From: Alkalihalobacterium chitinilyticum
Lineage (GTDB): Bacteria > Bacillota > Bacilli > Bacillales > Bacillaceae_F
Length of the DNA: 64,000 nucleotides
Reading direction: 5' to 3'
Assembly: GCF_029028005.1 (NCBI RefSeq)
Contig: NZ_JAOTPO010000017.1
Span: forward strand, 1 to 64,000
Each line of letters starts with the position of its first letter. Position 1 is the stretch's first letter. A program made the position numbers and the translations under genes. The notes under the pieces were generated by a model. The model ran no database searches and was not told the origin of the DNA. It saw nothing but the letters and a program-made list of their open reading frames with translations. Of this stretch, positions 1-8,057 are shown piece by piece.

Positions 1-58
1 TTTCATAAGCCAGTAAAACTTCATTTTTAAATTCTTTAGAATACTTACTATTAGGCAT
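1..58 (-). CDS. Transposase OrfA, IS3 family (N-terminal fragment, runs off the window)
   Basis: On the minus strand an ATG at 58-56 opens a frame reading MPNSKYSKEFKNEVLLAYE up to the window edge. The SKEFKNEVLLAYE stretch resembles the first helix of the helix-turn-helix in IS3-family OrfA proteins (HTH_Tnp_1 type), which bind the element's inverted repeats. A strong ribosome binding site GGGGGAG (66-72) lies 7 bases upstream, which supports the start. Only 19 codons are visible, so the assignment is tentative and nothing can be said about whether the gene is intact. Confidence 0.55.
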   Translation of the reverse strand, partial: MPNSKYSKEFKNEVLLAYE

Positions 59-120
59 AGAAAAACTCCCCCAAGGTAAACAGATTTTTATTTTTTAATC
101 TGTCTACCTATAGGGGAGCA
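1..120 (-). mobile_element. Edge of an IS3-family insertion sequence
   Basis: The first 120 bases look like the upstream end of an IS3-type element that extends beyond the window. A transposase orfA start lies at 58 on the minus strand. Outside it the sequence runs to a plausible terminus ending ...gggagca at 120, whose minus-strand reading starts TGCTCCCCTATAGGTAGACA; IS3-family ends usually begin with TG. The exact end and any target duplication cannot be checked because the other end is not in the window. Family assignment rests on the short OrfA start. Confidence 0.5.
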
Positions 121-270
121 TATCACAAACCGAAAATTGTGTAAAACACAGCTTTTTTCTTAATTGTAAAGCACATCCTTACGCTAATTAGTACCTAACC
201 TTCATTTTAGTAGCAATCTTACGTGAAATAAAGTGAAAACATCAACAATAGTATGCAAGCCCAATACTTT

Positions 271-279
271 TGGTATAAT
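271..279 (+). promoter_or_regulatory. Possible extended -10 promoter for the cvfB-like gene
   Basis: TGGTATAAT at 271-279 fits an extended -10 element (TGnTATAAT), about 72 bases before the start codon of the CvfB-like gene. The -35 region at the usual distance is poor, which is common for extended -10 promoters. Bases 121-270 between the IS end and this site hold nothing else I can recognise. Confidence 0.4.
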
Positions 280-350
280 AGGTAAGGCATTGGTCAAATA
301 TACCATTGGTTATTTTTCATGTGGATAAATAGAATAAGGGGTTTTTAAGA

Positions 351-1214
351 ATGAATAAATTACAAGCAGGTTCAATTGCGGAATTACGTGTAGAGAGACA
401 AGCTGAATTTGGTTATTTTTTAACGGATGGCGAACAAGACTTTCTATTACATACAAATGAAATGACAGGTGAAGTCAAAGAAGGCGACACCATTGAAGTT
501 TTTTTATATAACGACAAAGAAGGTCGTCTCGCTGCTACGATGACGATTCCAAAAGTGAAGCTGGGAGAATACGACTGGGTTGAAGTTGTTGATATTAATC
601 CACGCTTAGGGGTCTTTGTTAATATCGGTATTCAAAAAGATATTCTCGTTTCACTTGATGATTTACCCGCTTTTAAGTCGGTCTGGCCAAAAGTTGGAGA
701 TCAATTATTCGTTACACTCAAAATAGATTATAAAGGTCGATTACTTGGCCAGCTTGTAACTGAAGAAGTTGTTGAAGAAATAGAGAAAGAAGCTACGTTT
801 GAGATGGATAAGCAGCAAATTTCAGGAAGAATTTATCGCGCATTAAAAGTAGGCTCTTTTATGTTGTCAGATGAAGGCTATCGTTGTTTTATTCACGAAA
901 GTCAAAGACGACAAGAACCACGTCTTGGTGAACACGTGACGGGGCGCGTGATTGATGTAAAAGAAGATGGAAGTCTTAACGTTTCACTTCTTCCATTAAA
1001 ACAAGAGAGTTTAGATGAAGATGCAGAGATGATTTATGCTTATCTAGAGCGAAACGGGGGCAAAATGCCGTACACGGATAAAAGTGAACCAGGTGATATT
1101 CGCTTAGATTTTGGAATGAGTAAAGCTGCATTTAAACGAGCGCTTGGGAGATTAATGAAAGAAAAGAAAGTCGAACAAAAAGGGGACTGGACGTTTATCA
1201 TTAAAAGCGAGTAG
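351..1214 (+). CDS. CvfB/YitL-family S1-domain RNA-binding protein
   Basis: This 287-residue protein matches the CvfB (YitL) family: repeated S1-like OB folds followed by a C-terminal winged helix. Visible S1-type stretches include the N-terminal AGSIAELRVERQAEFGYFL, a second around residues 70-140 (GVFVNIGIQKDILVSLDDL) and a third near residues 155-215 (SGRIYRALKVGSFML). The C-terminal 60 residues (DIRLDFGMSKAAFKRALGRL) form the winged helix. In Staphylococcus aureus CvfB binds RNA and affects virulence-factor expression; in Bacillus the role is less clear. The length is normal for the family. It is a single gene, closed by a terminator shared with the converging MFS gene. Confidence 0.88.
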   Translation: MNKLQAGSIAELRVERQAEFGYFLTDGEQDFLLHTNEMTGEVKEGDTIEVFLYNDKEGRLAATMTIPKVKLGEYDWVEVVDINPRLGVFVNIGIQKDILVSLDDLPAFKSVWPKVGDQLFVTLKIDYKGRLLGQLVTEEVVEEIEKEATFEMDKQQISGRIYRALKVGSFMLSDEGYRCFIHESQRRQEPRLGEHVTGRVIDVKEDGSLNVSLLPLKQESLDEDAEMIYAYLERNGGKMPYTDKSEPGDIRLDFGMSKAAFKRALGRLMKEKKVEQKGDWTFIIKSE

Positions 1215-1280
1215 GAATTAAATTTCAACTCTTAATGTCTAAGTCCTTTTCACAAAAACCATCAATTAGAACGCCTAGAA

Positions 1281-1327
1281 AAACCCTTCAAACTCGCATG
1301 TAAGTACGAGTTTAAAGGGTTTTTTTG
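1281..1327. terminator. Bidirectional terminator between cvfB-like gene and MFS gene
   Basis: AAACCCTT..AACTCG pairs with CGAGTT..AAAGGGTTT around a 10-base loop with one mismatch. A T-run follows on the plus strand and an A-run precedes it, so it can end transcription from both converging genes. Confidence 0.85.
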
Positions 1328-1338
1328 AATTGAAAGCT

Positions 1339-2565
1339 CTATTCATGCATCTCTTCGATTTTACGATCGGACGGTAAGAAAAACGTCAAAACGCCGATCA
1401 ACGGAAGGGCAACAGTGAATAGCATTGTGTTGGTTAAGCCGACAGCATCGGCAAGCCATCCGAGAGCGACAGAGCCAATTGCTCCCATACCGAAGGCAAG
1501 ACCGACAATTAATCCAGAAACTGTACCGATTTTTCCTGGTACTAATACTTGTGCGTATACGACAGTTACCGAAAAACTTGATAAAATAATAAATCCAATA
1601 ATACCTAATAAAAAGTAAGTGGCAGTTGGTCCTGCATACGGAAGGATCAATGCTAATGGAGCAGAAGCCAGCATCGACAGCATGATCATCGTTCTTTTTC
1701 CAAAGCGATCGGCAAGCGGTCCCCCAGCAAATGTTCCGATTGCACCAGCTAAAAGGAAGACAAATATGTAGCCCTGGGATTGAGCAATCGTTAAACCGAA
1801 TTTTTCAATAATATAAAAAGCATAGAAGTTGGTGATCCCAGCATGGAACCACGATCTGGCAAAAACTAAAAAGATTAATAGACTTATAGCAAAAACGACC
1901 ATCTTCTTATGTTTAGGACTCATCTTAGTTGAAACAGCTTTCTTTTTCGGCATTTTAGCTATCGCAATAATCTGGCTAGAATACCACCTCGCAATGTAAA
2001 CGAGCAGTCCAATCGCCAATGCAGCGATAATTGTAAACCAAATCGCACCAAATTGGCCTAGAGGAACTAAGATTAGTGCAGTAATAAGCGGCGCCATCGC
2101 TTGACCTGCATTTCCTCCCACTTGATAAATAGACTGCGCAAATCCGCGACGCTTTCCAGCTGCCATATAAGCTACGCGTGATCCTTCAGGATGAAAAGTT
2201 GCTGATCCTAAACCGATAAAAATGACTGAAAGAACGACAAACCAAAACGACGGAGCAAAAGCGAGTCCGAGTACTCCAAAAAATGTAAAGCAAAGTCCAA
2301 TCGGTAAAGCATACGGTGACGGCTTTTTATCTGTATATAATCCTACAACAGGTTGAATGAGTGATGAAGTTATATTCAATGCGAATGCAATGATACCGAG
2401 CTGAGTAAAGGTTAACCCCATAGACCGTTCGAGTATTGGAAACATAGCCGGTACGAGTGCTTGTATCGCATCATTCAGCAAATGAACAAATCCGATAATA
2501 AGTAAAATATTGTACATTGTTTTTTCTTGAGGCTGAGCTGTTTGTTGTTGAGCTTTTGCTTGCAT
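1339..2565 (-). CDS. MFS transporter, fosmidomycin-resistance (Fsr) type
   Basis: A 12-helix major facilitator transporter of 408 residues. Features typical of the Fsr subgroup are HLLNDAIQALVPAMFPILE in the first helix, GLGSATFHPEGSRVAYMAAG near residue 135 and VGGNAGQAMAPLI after it. Family members export small drugs such as fosmidomycin by proton antiport; the real substrate here is unknown. A longer frame starts at 2598, but AAAGGAGT lies 7 bases before the ATG at 2565, so I place the start there (protein begins MQAKAQQQTAQ). The cytoplasmic loop after helix 6 is Lys-rich (MPKKKAVSTKMSPKHKK). Single gene, divergent from the lemA group. Confidence 0.88.
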   Translation of the reverse strand: MQAKAQQQTAQPQEKTMYNILLIIGFVHLLNDAIQALVPAMFPILERSMGLTFTQLGIIAFALNITSSLIQPVVGLYTDKKPSPYALPIGLCFTFFGVLGLAFAPSFWFVVLSVIFIGLGSATFHPEGSRVAYMAAGKRRGFAQSIYQVGGNAGQAMAPLITALILVPLGQFGAIWFTIIAALAIGLLVYIARWYSSQIIAIAKMPKKKAVSTKMSPKHKKMVVFAISLLIFLVFARSWFHAGITNFYAFYIIEKFGLTIAQSQGYIFVFLLAGAIGTFAGGPLADRFGKRTMIMLSMLASAPLALILPYAGPTATYFLLGIIGFIILSSFSVTVVYAQVLVPGKIGTVSGLIVGLAFGMGAIGSVALGWLADAVGLTNTMLFTVALPLIGVLTFFLPSDRKIEEMHE

Positions 2566-2827
2566 AGAAGTACTCCTTTCGTAATACGAAATTATCATAT
2601 CATTAAAAAGGTATAACGGCTAAGAAATTTTTTACTATGAAGCAGTACTCTAATGATGAACGAGTTACCATCTAGTTACTGTGGGGACGATATAAATTGT
2701 GAATAAAATACTAAATTATAAAAATATTGGAAAATGCAGTTGGATAGATTAAAATTAAAAAGGGAAAATTTAATTTTGTGGACCTCTAAAAAACTTTGTT
2801 ATCAAATTCGTTGAGTTTAAATTTTTT

Positions 2828-2853
2828 TGAAACCAAATAACATCCCGTTCGTA
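2828..2853 (+). promoter_or_regulatory. SigW-type ECF promoter of the lemA-M48-pspA group
   Basis: TGAAAC (2828-2833) and CGTA (2850-2853) are separated by exactly 16 bases, which is the SigW consensus of Bacillus subtilis. It lies about 80 bases before lemA, in the 366-base gap 2566-2931 after the divergent MFS gene. Apart from this site the gap is AT-rich with nothing else recognisable. SigW answers cell-envelope stress and controls pspA in B. subtilis, which fits the genes downstream. Confidence 0.8.
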
Positions 2854-2931
2854 AATAAAGTATCAGCCCCACTCAACGTTCACCTTTTTCAAAAGATCGA
2901 CAACAAAATAAAAAATAAAGGAAGGTAGTTT

Positions 2932-3516
2932 ATGACAACACTCATTGTAGTTCTTTTATTAATCGCAATACTCATTCCGGTTAGTGTCATCATTTATTTA
3001 TGGTTGTCCTACAACAAACTCGTTCGTCATGAACAGTATGTAAAAACCGCTTGGTCCAATATTGACAATCAACTTGATGCTAAATACCGAATATTAACGA
3101 ATGTGGTTCAAATGTTTGAACTCGGTTCAGACCGGGAGAAAGATTTTGTGGAATCCGCTTTACTGGCACGAAAAGGGTTAACAAGTAAAAGTGTTAAAGA
3201 AAAAGCAGTCGCTAACGAAAACGTCAATTCCTTATTACCACAAATGTCTATGCTAATGGAGGCATACCCAAATTCAAATGTTGCTCACTCCTTGAAAGAT
3301 GCTATGGCTTCTATCAAACAAGCAGAAGAAAAAATTACGTATGCACGCACGGGCTACAACGGAGGCGTTGAGAACTATAACATTCTCATTCGTTCATTCC
3401 CGACGAACTTAATAGCTAGTAAGTTTGGTCATACACCTAAAGAGTCTTTTTCAATTACGGAAGAAGAAAGAAAGGTATACAATCATTTATCAGTGAATGA
3501 CGTTCGGTCTAAATAG
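2932..3516 (+). CDS. lemA: LemA family protein
   Basis: A 194-residue LemA protein: one N-terminal membrane helix (about residues 3-26), then a helical cytoplasmic domain with the family pattern YNKLVRHEQYVKTAWSNIDNQL and a C-terminal NYNILIRSFPTNLIASKFG. LemA proteins are small membrane proteins of unknown biochemical role, often encoded beside membrane M48 proteases or PspA, as here. AAGGAAGG precedes the ATG. The next gene starts directly at its stop codon, so the three genes up to 5197 very probably form one operon driven by the SigW-type promoter at 2828. Confidence 0.9.
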   Translation: MTTLIVVLLLIAILIPVSVIIYLWLSYNKLVRHEQYVKTAWSNIDNQLDAKYRILTNVVQMFELGSDREKDFVESALLARKGLTSKSVKEKAVANENVNSLLPQMSMLMEAYPNSNVAHSLKDAMASIKQAEEKITYARTGYNGGVENYNILIRSFPTNLIASKFGHTPKESFSITEEERKVYNHLSVNDVRSK

Positions 3517-3525
3517 GTGATGGAA

Positions 3526-4479
3526 ATGACAAAAACTCGTGAAAAAGATTTACGGTATTTAATGTCCGGAGAAGAGATTCGGAAGAATAAGTTTAATTCA
3601 ATCCTTCTACTCATCGTTTTTTTCTCCCTTATTGTCGGTGCAGGTGCACTTTATGGGTATCTTGAAGGAGATGTCATTACGTTTACGTTCATTACAATGG
3701 CTATTACCGGGGCTTACTTATTATTCAATTTCGTAACATTCAAGTTCATGATCAAAAAAAGCATTAACGGCAGATTAGTGACGAAGGATACTCAGGATGA
3801 AAAGTTACGGACTCTTTACTATATTGTTGAGAGATTATCGGTAGGATGCAACATCAAAATGCCGGAAATCTACGTAATTCCTACAAACATCCCTAATGCC
3901 TTTGCCACTGGATTTAACCATAATAATGCAATTGTAGGTGTAACAGAAGGCCTGTTACATATGCTAGATGAGGAAGAGCTTGAAGGGGTTATGGCCCATG
4001 AATTCGCCCATATTATGAATTACGATATTAGGTTAAAGGCTGTAACTATCGCACTAACATCGTCTTTTGTTCTTTTAGCTGAAATTATTTACCGAAACAT
4101 GCGGGTGAAAGGAAGATCAAGGAACAATAATAATGACAGTAAAAATACAGCCCTGTTATTTGTAGTAGTACTCATCATTCTAGTATTTTCTCGAGTCATA
4201 TCTGCATTACTTTCTTCAGCAATCTCAAGACAACGCGAATACATGGCAGATACGAAAGCCGTTAGAATTACATCCAATAATCGAGGATTAATTAATGCAT
4301 TAGCGAAAATTGGCGGTTACCGACCGCGCTACAGTAAATCAGAATATGAAGCACAGCTTGGAGGAAATAATCTTAAGTCATCCTACATTTATAACCATTT
4401 TTCCAAGAAATCTGCATCGCTTTTTTCGACTCATCCTCCCATTGAGGACAGAATTCAAAAATTAGAAAGAACTATCTAG
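3526..4479 (+). CDS. Membrane M48-family (HtpX-like) zinc metalloprotease
   Basis: A 317-residue membrane protease. Two hydrophobic helices lie near residues 25-75, followed by the M48 domain with the zinc motif HEFAH near residue 160 (AHEFAHIMNYD), a further membrane region (LLFVVVLIILVFSRVISALL), and the distal zinc ligand in REYMADTKAV. HtpX-type proteases degrade misfolded membrane proteins. The C-terminal STHPPIEDRIQKL is typical of the family. A GTG at 3517 and ATG at 3520 are also in frame, but AGGTGA (3515-3520) is best placed for the ATG at 3526. The partnership with LemA is frequent in bacteria; together with PspA it suggests a membrane-stress unit. Confidence 0.88.
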   Translation: MTKTREKDLRYLMSGEEIRKNKFNSILLLIVFFSLIVGAGALYGYLEGDVITFTFITMAITGAYLLFNFVTFKFMIKKSINGRLVTKDTQDEKLRTLYYIVERLSVGCNIKMPEIYVIPTNIPNAFATGFNHNNAIVGVTEGLLHMLDEEELEGVMAHEFAHIMNYDIRLKAVTIALTSSFVLLAEIIYRNMRVKGRSRNNNNDSKNTALLFVVVLIILVFSRVISALLSSAISRQREYMADTKAVRITSNNRGLINALAKIGGYRPRYSKSEYEAQLGGNNLKSSYIYNHFSKKSASLFSTHPPIEDRIQKLERTI

Positions 4480-4525
4480 GCGAGGCACTATACAAAAAAA
4501 TATATTTAAAAGGAGTTTTGTTTAT

Positions 4526-5197
4526 ATGTCTATTTTCGGAAGATTAGTTACGTTAATAAAAGGAAACGCTCATGCTGCCATTGATTCGATGGAAAATGTG
4601 GAAAATGTCTTAAATCAAAAGATCAGAGATTTAGAAGGTGCCTATACAGAGGCTCGAGATGGAGTAGCAGGAGCTATGGCAGAACAAAAACGGTTAGAAG
4701 GTTTAGCCAATCAAGCAGAAAAAGAAGCTGAAAAATGGTTAAATCGAGTGAACAACGCATTAGACTCAGGTGACGAAGCAGCTGCAGAAGAAATGGCGGT
4801 CCAGTATGAAAAGCACCTAGGTGAAAAAGAGAATTTCCACGCCCTAGCCGAAGAGCAGGCCGATACAGTATCGGTTTTACGAGATCAGTTGGAATCGCTT
4901 CAGGAGTCGATTGCTGAAGTTAAATCACAAAAAGCATCGATTGTTGCTAAACATAAAATGGCAGATGCTAATGAAAGTATCAATAAAGTATTTGAAAAAG
5001 TAAACAAAAATAGTTCACTTAATACTTTAAATCGCTATGAAGAACGTGCAAATGAGCGGTTAAATAAATCAAAAGCTGTTAAGCAGTTAAACTCAACGAC
5101 TTCTGTAGAAGATCAGTTTAAGAAGTATGATAAACCAAATGGCTCTTCCGCGTTAGAACGTATTAAACAACAACTAGAAAATAACACTCAACAATAA
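4526..5197 (+). CDS. pspA: PspA/IM30 family membrane-stress protein
   Basis: A 223-residue, almost wholly helical protein of the PspA/IM30/ESCRT-III superfamily. It starts MSIFGRLVTLIKGNAHAAID (the amphipathic helix 0 that binds membranes) and continues with VENVLNQKIRDLEGAYTEAR, the family signature. The remainder is coiled coil rich in Glu, Lys and Ala. PspA proteins assemble on damaged membranes and limit proton leakage. The length matches the family. AAAGGAG precedes the start and the gene is third in the SigW-controlled group; the terminator at 5214-5270 closes the operon. Confidence 0.92.
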   Translation: MSIFGRLVTLIKGNAHAAIDSMENVENVLNQKIRDLEGAYTEARDGVAGAMAEQKRLEGLANQAEKEAEKWLNRVNNALDSGDEAAAEEMAVQYEKHLGEKENFHALAEEQADTVSVLRDQLESLQESIAEVKSQKASIVAKHKMADANESINKVFEKVNKNSSLNTLNRYEERANERLNKSKAVKQLNSTTSVEDQFKKYDKPNGSSALERIKQQLENNTQQ

Positions 5198-5213
5198 GGT
5201 AATTAATTACGAA

Positions 5214-5270
5214 AAGGATGAAACGTACTTTGCTGTGATTGTCTAGTAAGGTACGTTCATTTTTATCCTT
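5214..5270 (+). terminator. Terminator after pspA
   Basis: AAGGATGAAACGTAC (5214-5228) pairs with GTACGTTCAT...ATCCTT (5251-5270) with a small T bulge; the T-rich stretch after GTACGTTCA supports termination. Confidence 0.65.
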
Positions 5271-5291
5271 AGAGAGAAGGTGGTGCTTCAC

Positions 5292-5594
5292 ATGTTAAAT
5301 GAAAATAAAGAAGATATGGCTCATCATTTTATCCAATTGCACTTGAAAAGCTTTCCTATTACGAATGAAACGATTGAAAAAATAATCGATGGAACTGCTA
5401 TTCGCATTATAACGAATAGGACACCGTTAAGACGAGAAGCGGATGTTCAGGTGAAATTAGACGATACATATGAAACACTGCGGTTCTTAAGTCCGAATTT
5501 ACACATCACTCCCGCATTTAAAAAGGCTCAATTAGCTAATTTTGTTTATCATAATAAAACTGAATTAGAAGAAATATTTAATAATATTATTTGA
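5292..5594 (+). CDS. Small protein of unknown function
   Basis: A 100-residue soluble protein beginning MLNENKEDMAHHFIQLHLK. It has no signal peptide, membrane helix or motif I recognise. The middle (AIRIITNRTPLRREADVQVK, then LDDTYETLRFLSP) could be a small beta sheet flanked by helices. The in-frame GTG at 5280 sits inside the ribosome binding site AAGGTGG, so the ATG at 5292 is the better start. It stands between two SigW-type units and could belong to the same stress response, but the only sigma-like sequence upstream (TGAAAC at 5219) has no good -10. Confidence 0.6.
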   Translation: MLNENKEDMAHHFIQLHLKSFPITNETIEKIIDGTAIRIITNRTPLRREADVQVKLDDTYETLRFLSPNLHITPAFKKAQLANFVYHNKTELEEIFNNII

Positions 5595-5658
5595 TCGTAC
5601 GGTTGCGGTAACTAATATTTTTTATATGTAAACTAGTAATCTAAAAAAGCGATGACGT

Positions 5659-5684
5659 TGAAACATTTTTACAGAGGTAACGTA
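5659..5684 (+). promoter_or_regulatory. SigW-type ECF promoter of the coiled-coil gene
   Basis: TGAAAC (5659-5664), 16 bases, then CGTA (5681-5684): a second perfect match to the SigW consensus within 3 kb. Transcription would start only about 10-15 bases before the ribosome binding site GAGGTG of the next gene. Confidence 0.8.
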
Positions 5685-5706
5685 TGAATAAGTTGAGGTG
5701 ATGATG

Positions 5707-6645
5707 ATGTTCACAGAACTAAATGAGAGGCTGTTTGAAGCTAAAGAAAAGAAGCGGAAAAAAGTTAAATACGAAGAACATATTGCTCGAAGCGACGCTT
5801 ACTTAGAAGAAGAAAAAGATAAAGCTAATCACTTGTATCTACAATTGAAAAAGGAAAAGAAAGACGTTTCCCGGCTAGAAAAGATTTCATTAACGAATAT
5901 CTTTTTTACGATTATGGGTAAAAAATTAGAGAGGCTTGATAAAGAACAACAAGAAGTCATTGCAGCAGAATTAAAATATAAAGAAGCAGCAGAGACGATT
6001 ATAGACTTGGAAAATGAATTAAAAGAGTTACGTACGATGCTGCAAACGGTTGTGAACGCTGAGGTTGAATATAAAAGTCTTTTAGATGAAAAAGAACGGT
6101 TAATCCACGATAAACATTCCGCTTTAAGTAGAGAGTTATATGATCTTTCAGAACAAGAAACGAGTATACGATCGTATGTAAAAGAATATGAAGAAGCTAT
6201 TCAAGCAGGTCTTGCTTCTCTATCAGCACTACAACGAGCCATTCATTCACTTGATAAAGCAAAAGGTTGGTCGACGTGGGATATGTTCGGTGGCGGGATG
6301 CTGACAACAGCTATTAAACATAGTCACTTAGATGATGCGAGAAAACAGATCCATTATGCACAAAATCAACTTCGCCTGTTTCAAGAAGAACTACTCGATA
6401 TTGAAAATCATTTTGAAATCAAAATGGAGATTGGCAATTTTCTTACCTTTGCAGATTACTTTTTTGATGGCATTATTGTCGATTGGGTCGTTCACGGAAA
6501 GATCAATGATTCGTTAAGTCAAGCAGAAGAAACAACTGCTAAGGTGAGGGAAATATTATCTGTGTTAGATGAACATAAAAATCAATTGATTGATGATTAT
6601 GATGAGATCGTTAGAAAAAGGAAAGAAAGATTAGAAAGTGCTTGA
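5707..6645 (+). CDS. Coiled-coil protein of unknown function, predicted SigW regulon member
   Basis: A 312-residue protein dominated by charged helices. Two long coiled-coil stretches (about residues 1-150 and 200-300) flank a short Gly-rich segment, WSTWDMFGGGMLTTAIKHSH, near residue 190. There is no signal peptide or obvious membrane helix. The N-terminal half contains SLTNIFFTIMGKKLERLDKE, which may be an amphipathic element. I do not recognise a named family with certainty. GTG and ATG codons at 5698-5706 are also in frame, but GAGGTG (5695-5700) favours the ATG at 5707. The perfect SigW-type promoter and the nearby PspA group suggest a role in membrane or envelope stress; this is inference. 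Confidence 0.75.
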   Translation: MFTELNERLFEAKEKKRKKVKYEEHIARSDAYLEEEKDKANHLYLQLKKEKKDVSRLEKISLTNIFFTIMGKKLERLDKEQQEVIAAELKYKEAAETIIDLENELKELRTMLQTVVNAEVEYKSLLDEKERLIHDKHSALSRELYDLSEQETSIRSYVKEYEEAIQAGLASLSALQRAIHSLDKAKGWSTWDMFGGGMLTTAIKHSHLDDARKQIHYAQNQLRLFQEELLDIENHFEIKMEIGNFLTFADYFFDGIIVDWVVHGKINDSLSQAEETTAKVREILSVLDEHKNQLIDDYDEIVRKRKERLESA

Positions 6646-6696
6646 TTGTTTATAGTGAGGATCCGCATATGATCTTGACTATTAATCTATTTCCTG

Positions 6697-6733
6697 AAGA
6701 GGGAGTGGCAATAAATGGTCACTTCCTCTTTTT
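6697..6733 (+). terminator. Terminator after the coiled-coil gene
   Basis: AAGAGGGAGTG pairs with CACTTCCTCTT around a 12-base loop and is followed by TTT, a standard intrinsic terminator. Confidence 0.8.
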
Positions 6734-6799
6734 ACTATTCAATTCAGTAATAGTTTGTTAGGATAGATAGGTACGTCTTAAAAATCAGGAGTGAGTTTC

Positions 6800-7675
6800 T
6801 TGGAAAATAATAATAAATTAATGCTAGTTGATGGCATGGCTCTATTATTTAGAGGCTACTACGCAACAGCATATAGAGGTTATATAATGAAAACGAGCGC
6901 AGGCGTTCCTACGAATGCGATCTATGGGTTTGTAAAATATATGTGGGATGCTATTCAAACATTTGAGCCGAGTCACGTCATTTGTTGCTGGGATATGGGC
7001 AGCAAAACGTTTCGTACCGAGCTTTACGATCAATATAAAGCCAATCGAGGAGCGCCGCCTGAAGAGTTAGTTCCTCAATTTGATCTCGTTAAAGAAGTCG
7101 TTTCGAGCTTCGATATTCCAAATATAGGGATCGAACAATTCGAGGCAGATGACTGTATTGGTTCATTAGCTAAAAGATATAGTGCTGAGATGCACGTACA
7201 AATTTTAACGGGAGATCACGATAGCTTACAACTTGTTACCGACCGGGTTCACTCAATTATTATGAAAAAAGGGATGTCAAACTACGAAGTATATACACCT
7301 GAGAAATTACTCGAAGAAAAAGGGTTAACTCCTGCTCAAATGATTGATTTAAAAGGATTAATGGGAGATACAAGCGACAATTTCCCTGGGGTTAAAGGAA
7401 TTGGCGAGAAAACCGCGATTAAGTTATTAAAAGAGTATGCAACGATTGAAGCTATCATTGAAAACCTCGAGAAATTACCAAAGGGAATGAGAACAAAGAT
7501 TGAAAGTGAATTGGACATGCTCCACCTTTCACGCCAACTAGCGGAAATTCGCTGCGATGTTCCGATTGAGTGTGTCGTTGAAGATGCTTTATTAACCATT
7601 GACGCAGGAAAAGTAAGAAAACAATTTGAAACGCTTGAGTTTAATAAGCTATTAAAAGAAATGGGGATTCATTAA
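6800..7675 (+). CDS. 5'-3' exonuclease (Pol I N-terminal type, ExoIX/YpcP-like)
   Basis: A 291-residue stand-alone flap endonuclease-type 5'-3' exonuclease. Visible metal-binding motifs are LMLVDGMALLFRGYY at the N-terminus, EADDCIGSLAKRYS and LTGDHDSLQLV in the middle. The helix-hairpin-helix segment is GDTSDNFPGVKGIGEKTA near residue 190. It corresponds to the nuclease domain of DNA polymerase I without the polymerase, like YpcP in B. subtilis, and probably removes RNA primers or flaps. An in-frame GTG at 6791 overlaps the ribosome binding site AGGAG, so the TTG at 6800 (MENNNKLMLVDGM) is the likely start. Single gene with its own terminator. Confidence 0.9.
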   Translation: MENNNKLMLVDGMALLFRGYYATAYRGYIMKTSAGVPTNAIYGFVKYMWDAIQTFEPSHVICCWDMGSKTFRTELYDQYKANRGAPPEELVPQFDLVKEVVSSFDIPNIGIEQFEADDCIGSLAKRYSAEMHVQILTGDHDSLQLVTDRVHSIIMKKGMSNYEVYTPEKLLEEKGLTPAQMIDLKGLMGDTSDNFPGVKGIGEKTAIKLLKEYATIEAIIENLEKLPKGMRTKIESELDMLHLSRQLAEIRCDVPIECVVEDALLTIDAGKVRKQFETLEFNKLLKEMGIH

Positions 7676-7744
7676 GTAACTGAAGATAGCAGGGAGAACA
7701 AGCCTAGCTTACTTTCAGTTTTGCATCCGTAATGGATCGTTATA

Positions 7745-7785
7745 ACAAACACACCTTTCTTCATGGAAAGGTGTGTTTGTTTTTC
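7745..7785 (+). terminator. Strong terminator after the exonuclease gene
   Basis: A perfect 15-bp stem, ACAAACACACCTTTC with GAAAGGTGTGTTTGT, a 6-base loop and a T-run. Confidence 0.93.
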
Positions 7786-8057
7786 TATGAGGTGCCTTTA
7801 TTAGGAATAAGTCTAAGTTGAAAGTTATTTAGAAAGAATTTTTTCCATAAAACGGTATATTTCTGCTCTAAAATGAAACATAGATAAGGATATTACCAGT
7901 ATAAGGGACTTTTTAATTCTAAAGAGCAACATAGATCATTTTGATACATAAGTGCTCCCAAAAAAGCTTCCTTTGAAAACTTCTAATGGCCATGCATTTA
8001 ATTCACTAAAGTGAATACAGTGATAGGGTAAATATTGGGCATTAGGGAGGAAAAGCT
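7786..8057. other. Intergenic stretch with no recognisable feature before sleL
   Basis: AT-rich sequence between the terminator and the SleL-like gene. It must carry that gene's promoter, probably for a sporulation sigma factor, but I could not pick one convincingly. The ribosome binding site AGGGAGG sits at its right end. Confidence 0.5.

Noticed and set aside
2757-2770. AAAAAGGGAAAATT shared with 34557-34570 as a common regulatory element
   Set aside because: Only 14 AT-rich bases are identical and the flanking genes are unrelated; chance is a sufficient explanation.
5219-5243. Third SigW-like promoter before the 100-residue protein
   Set aside because: TGAAAC is present but it lies in a terminator stem and the -10 reads TGTCTA at 15 bases, not CGTA at 16.
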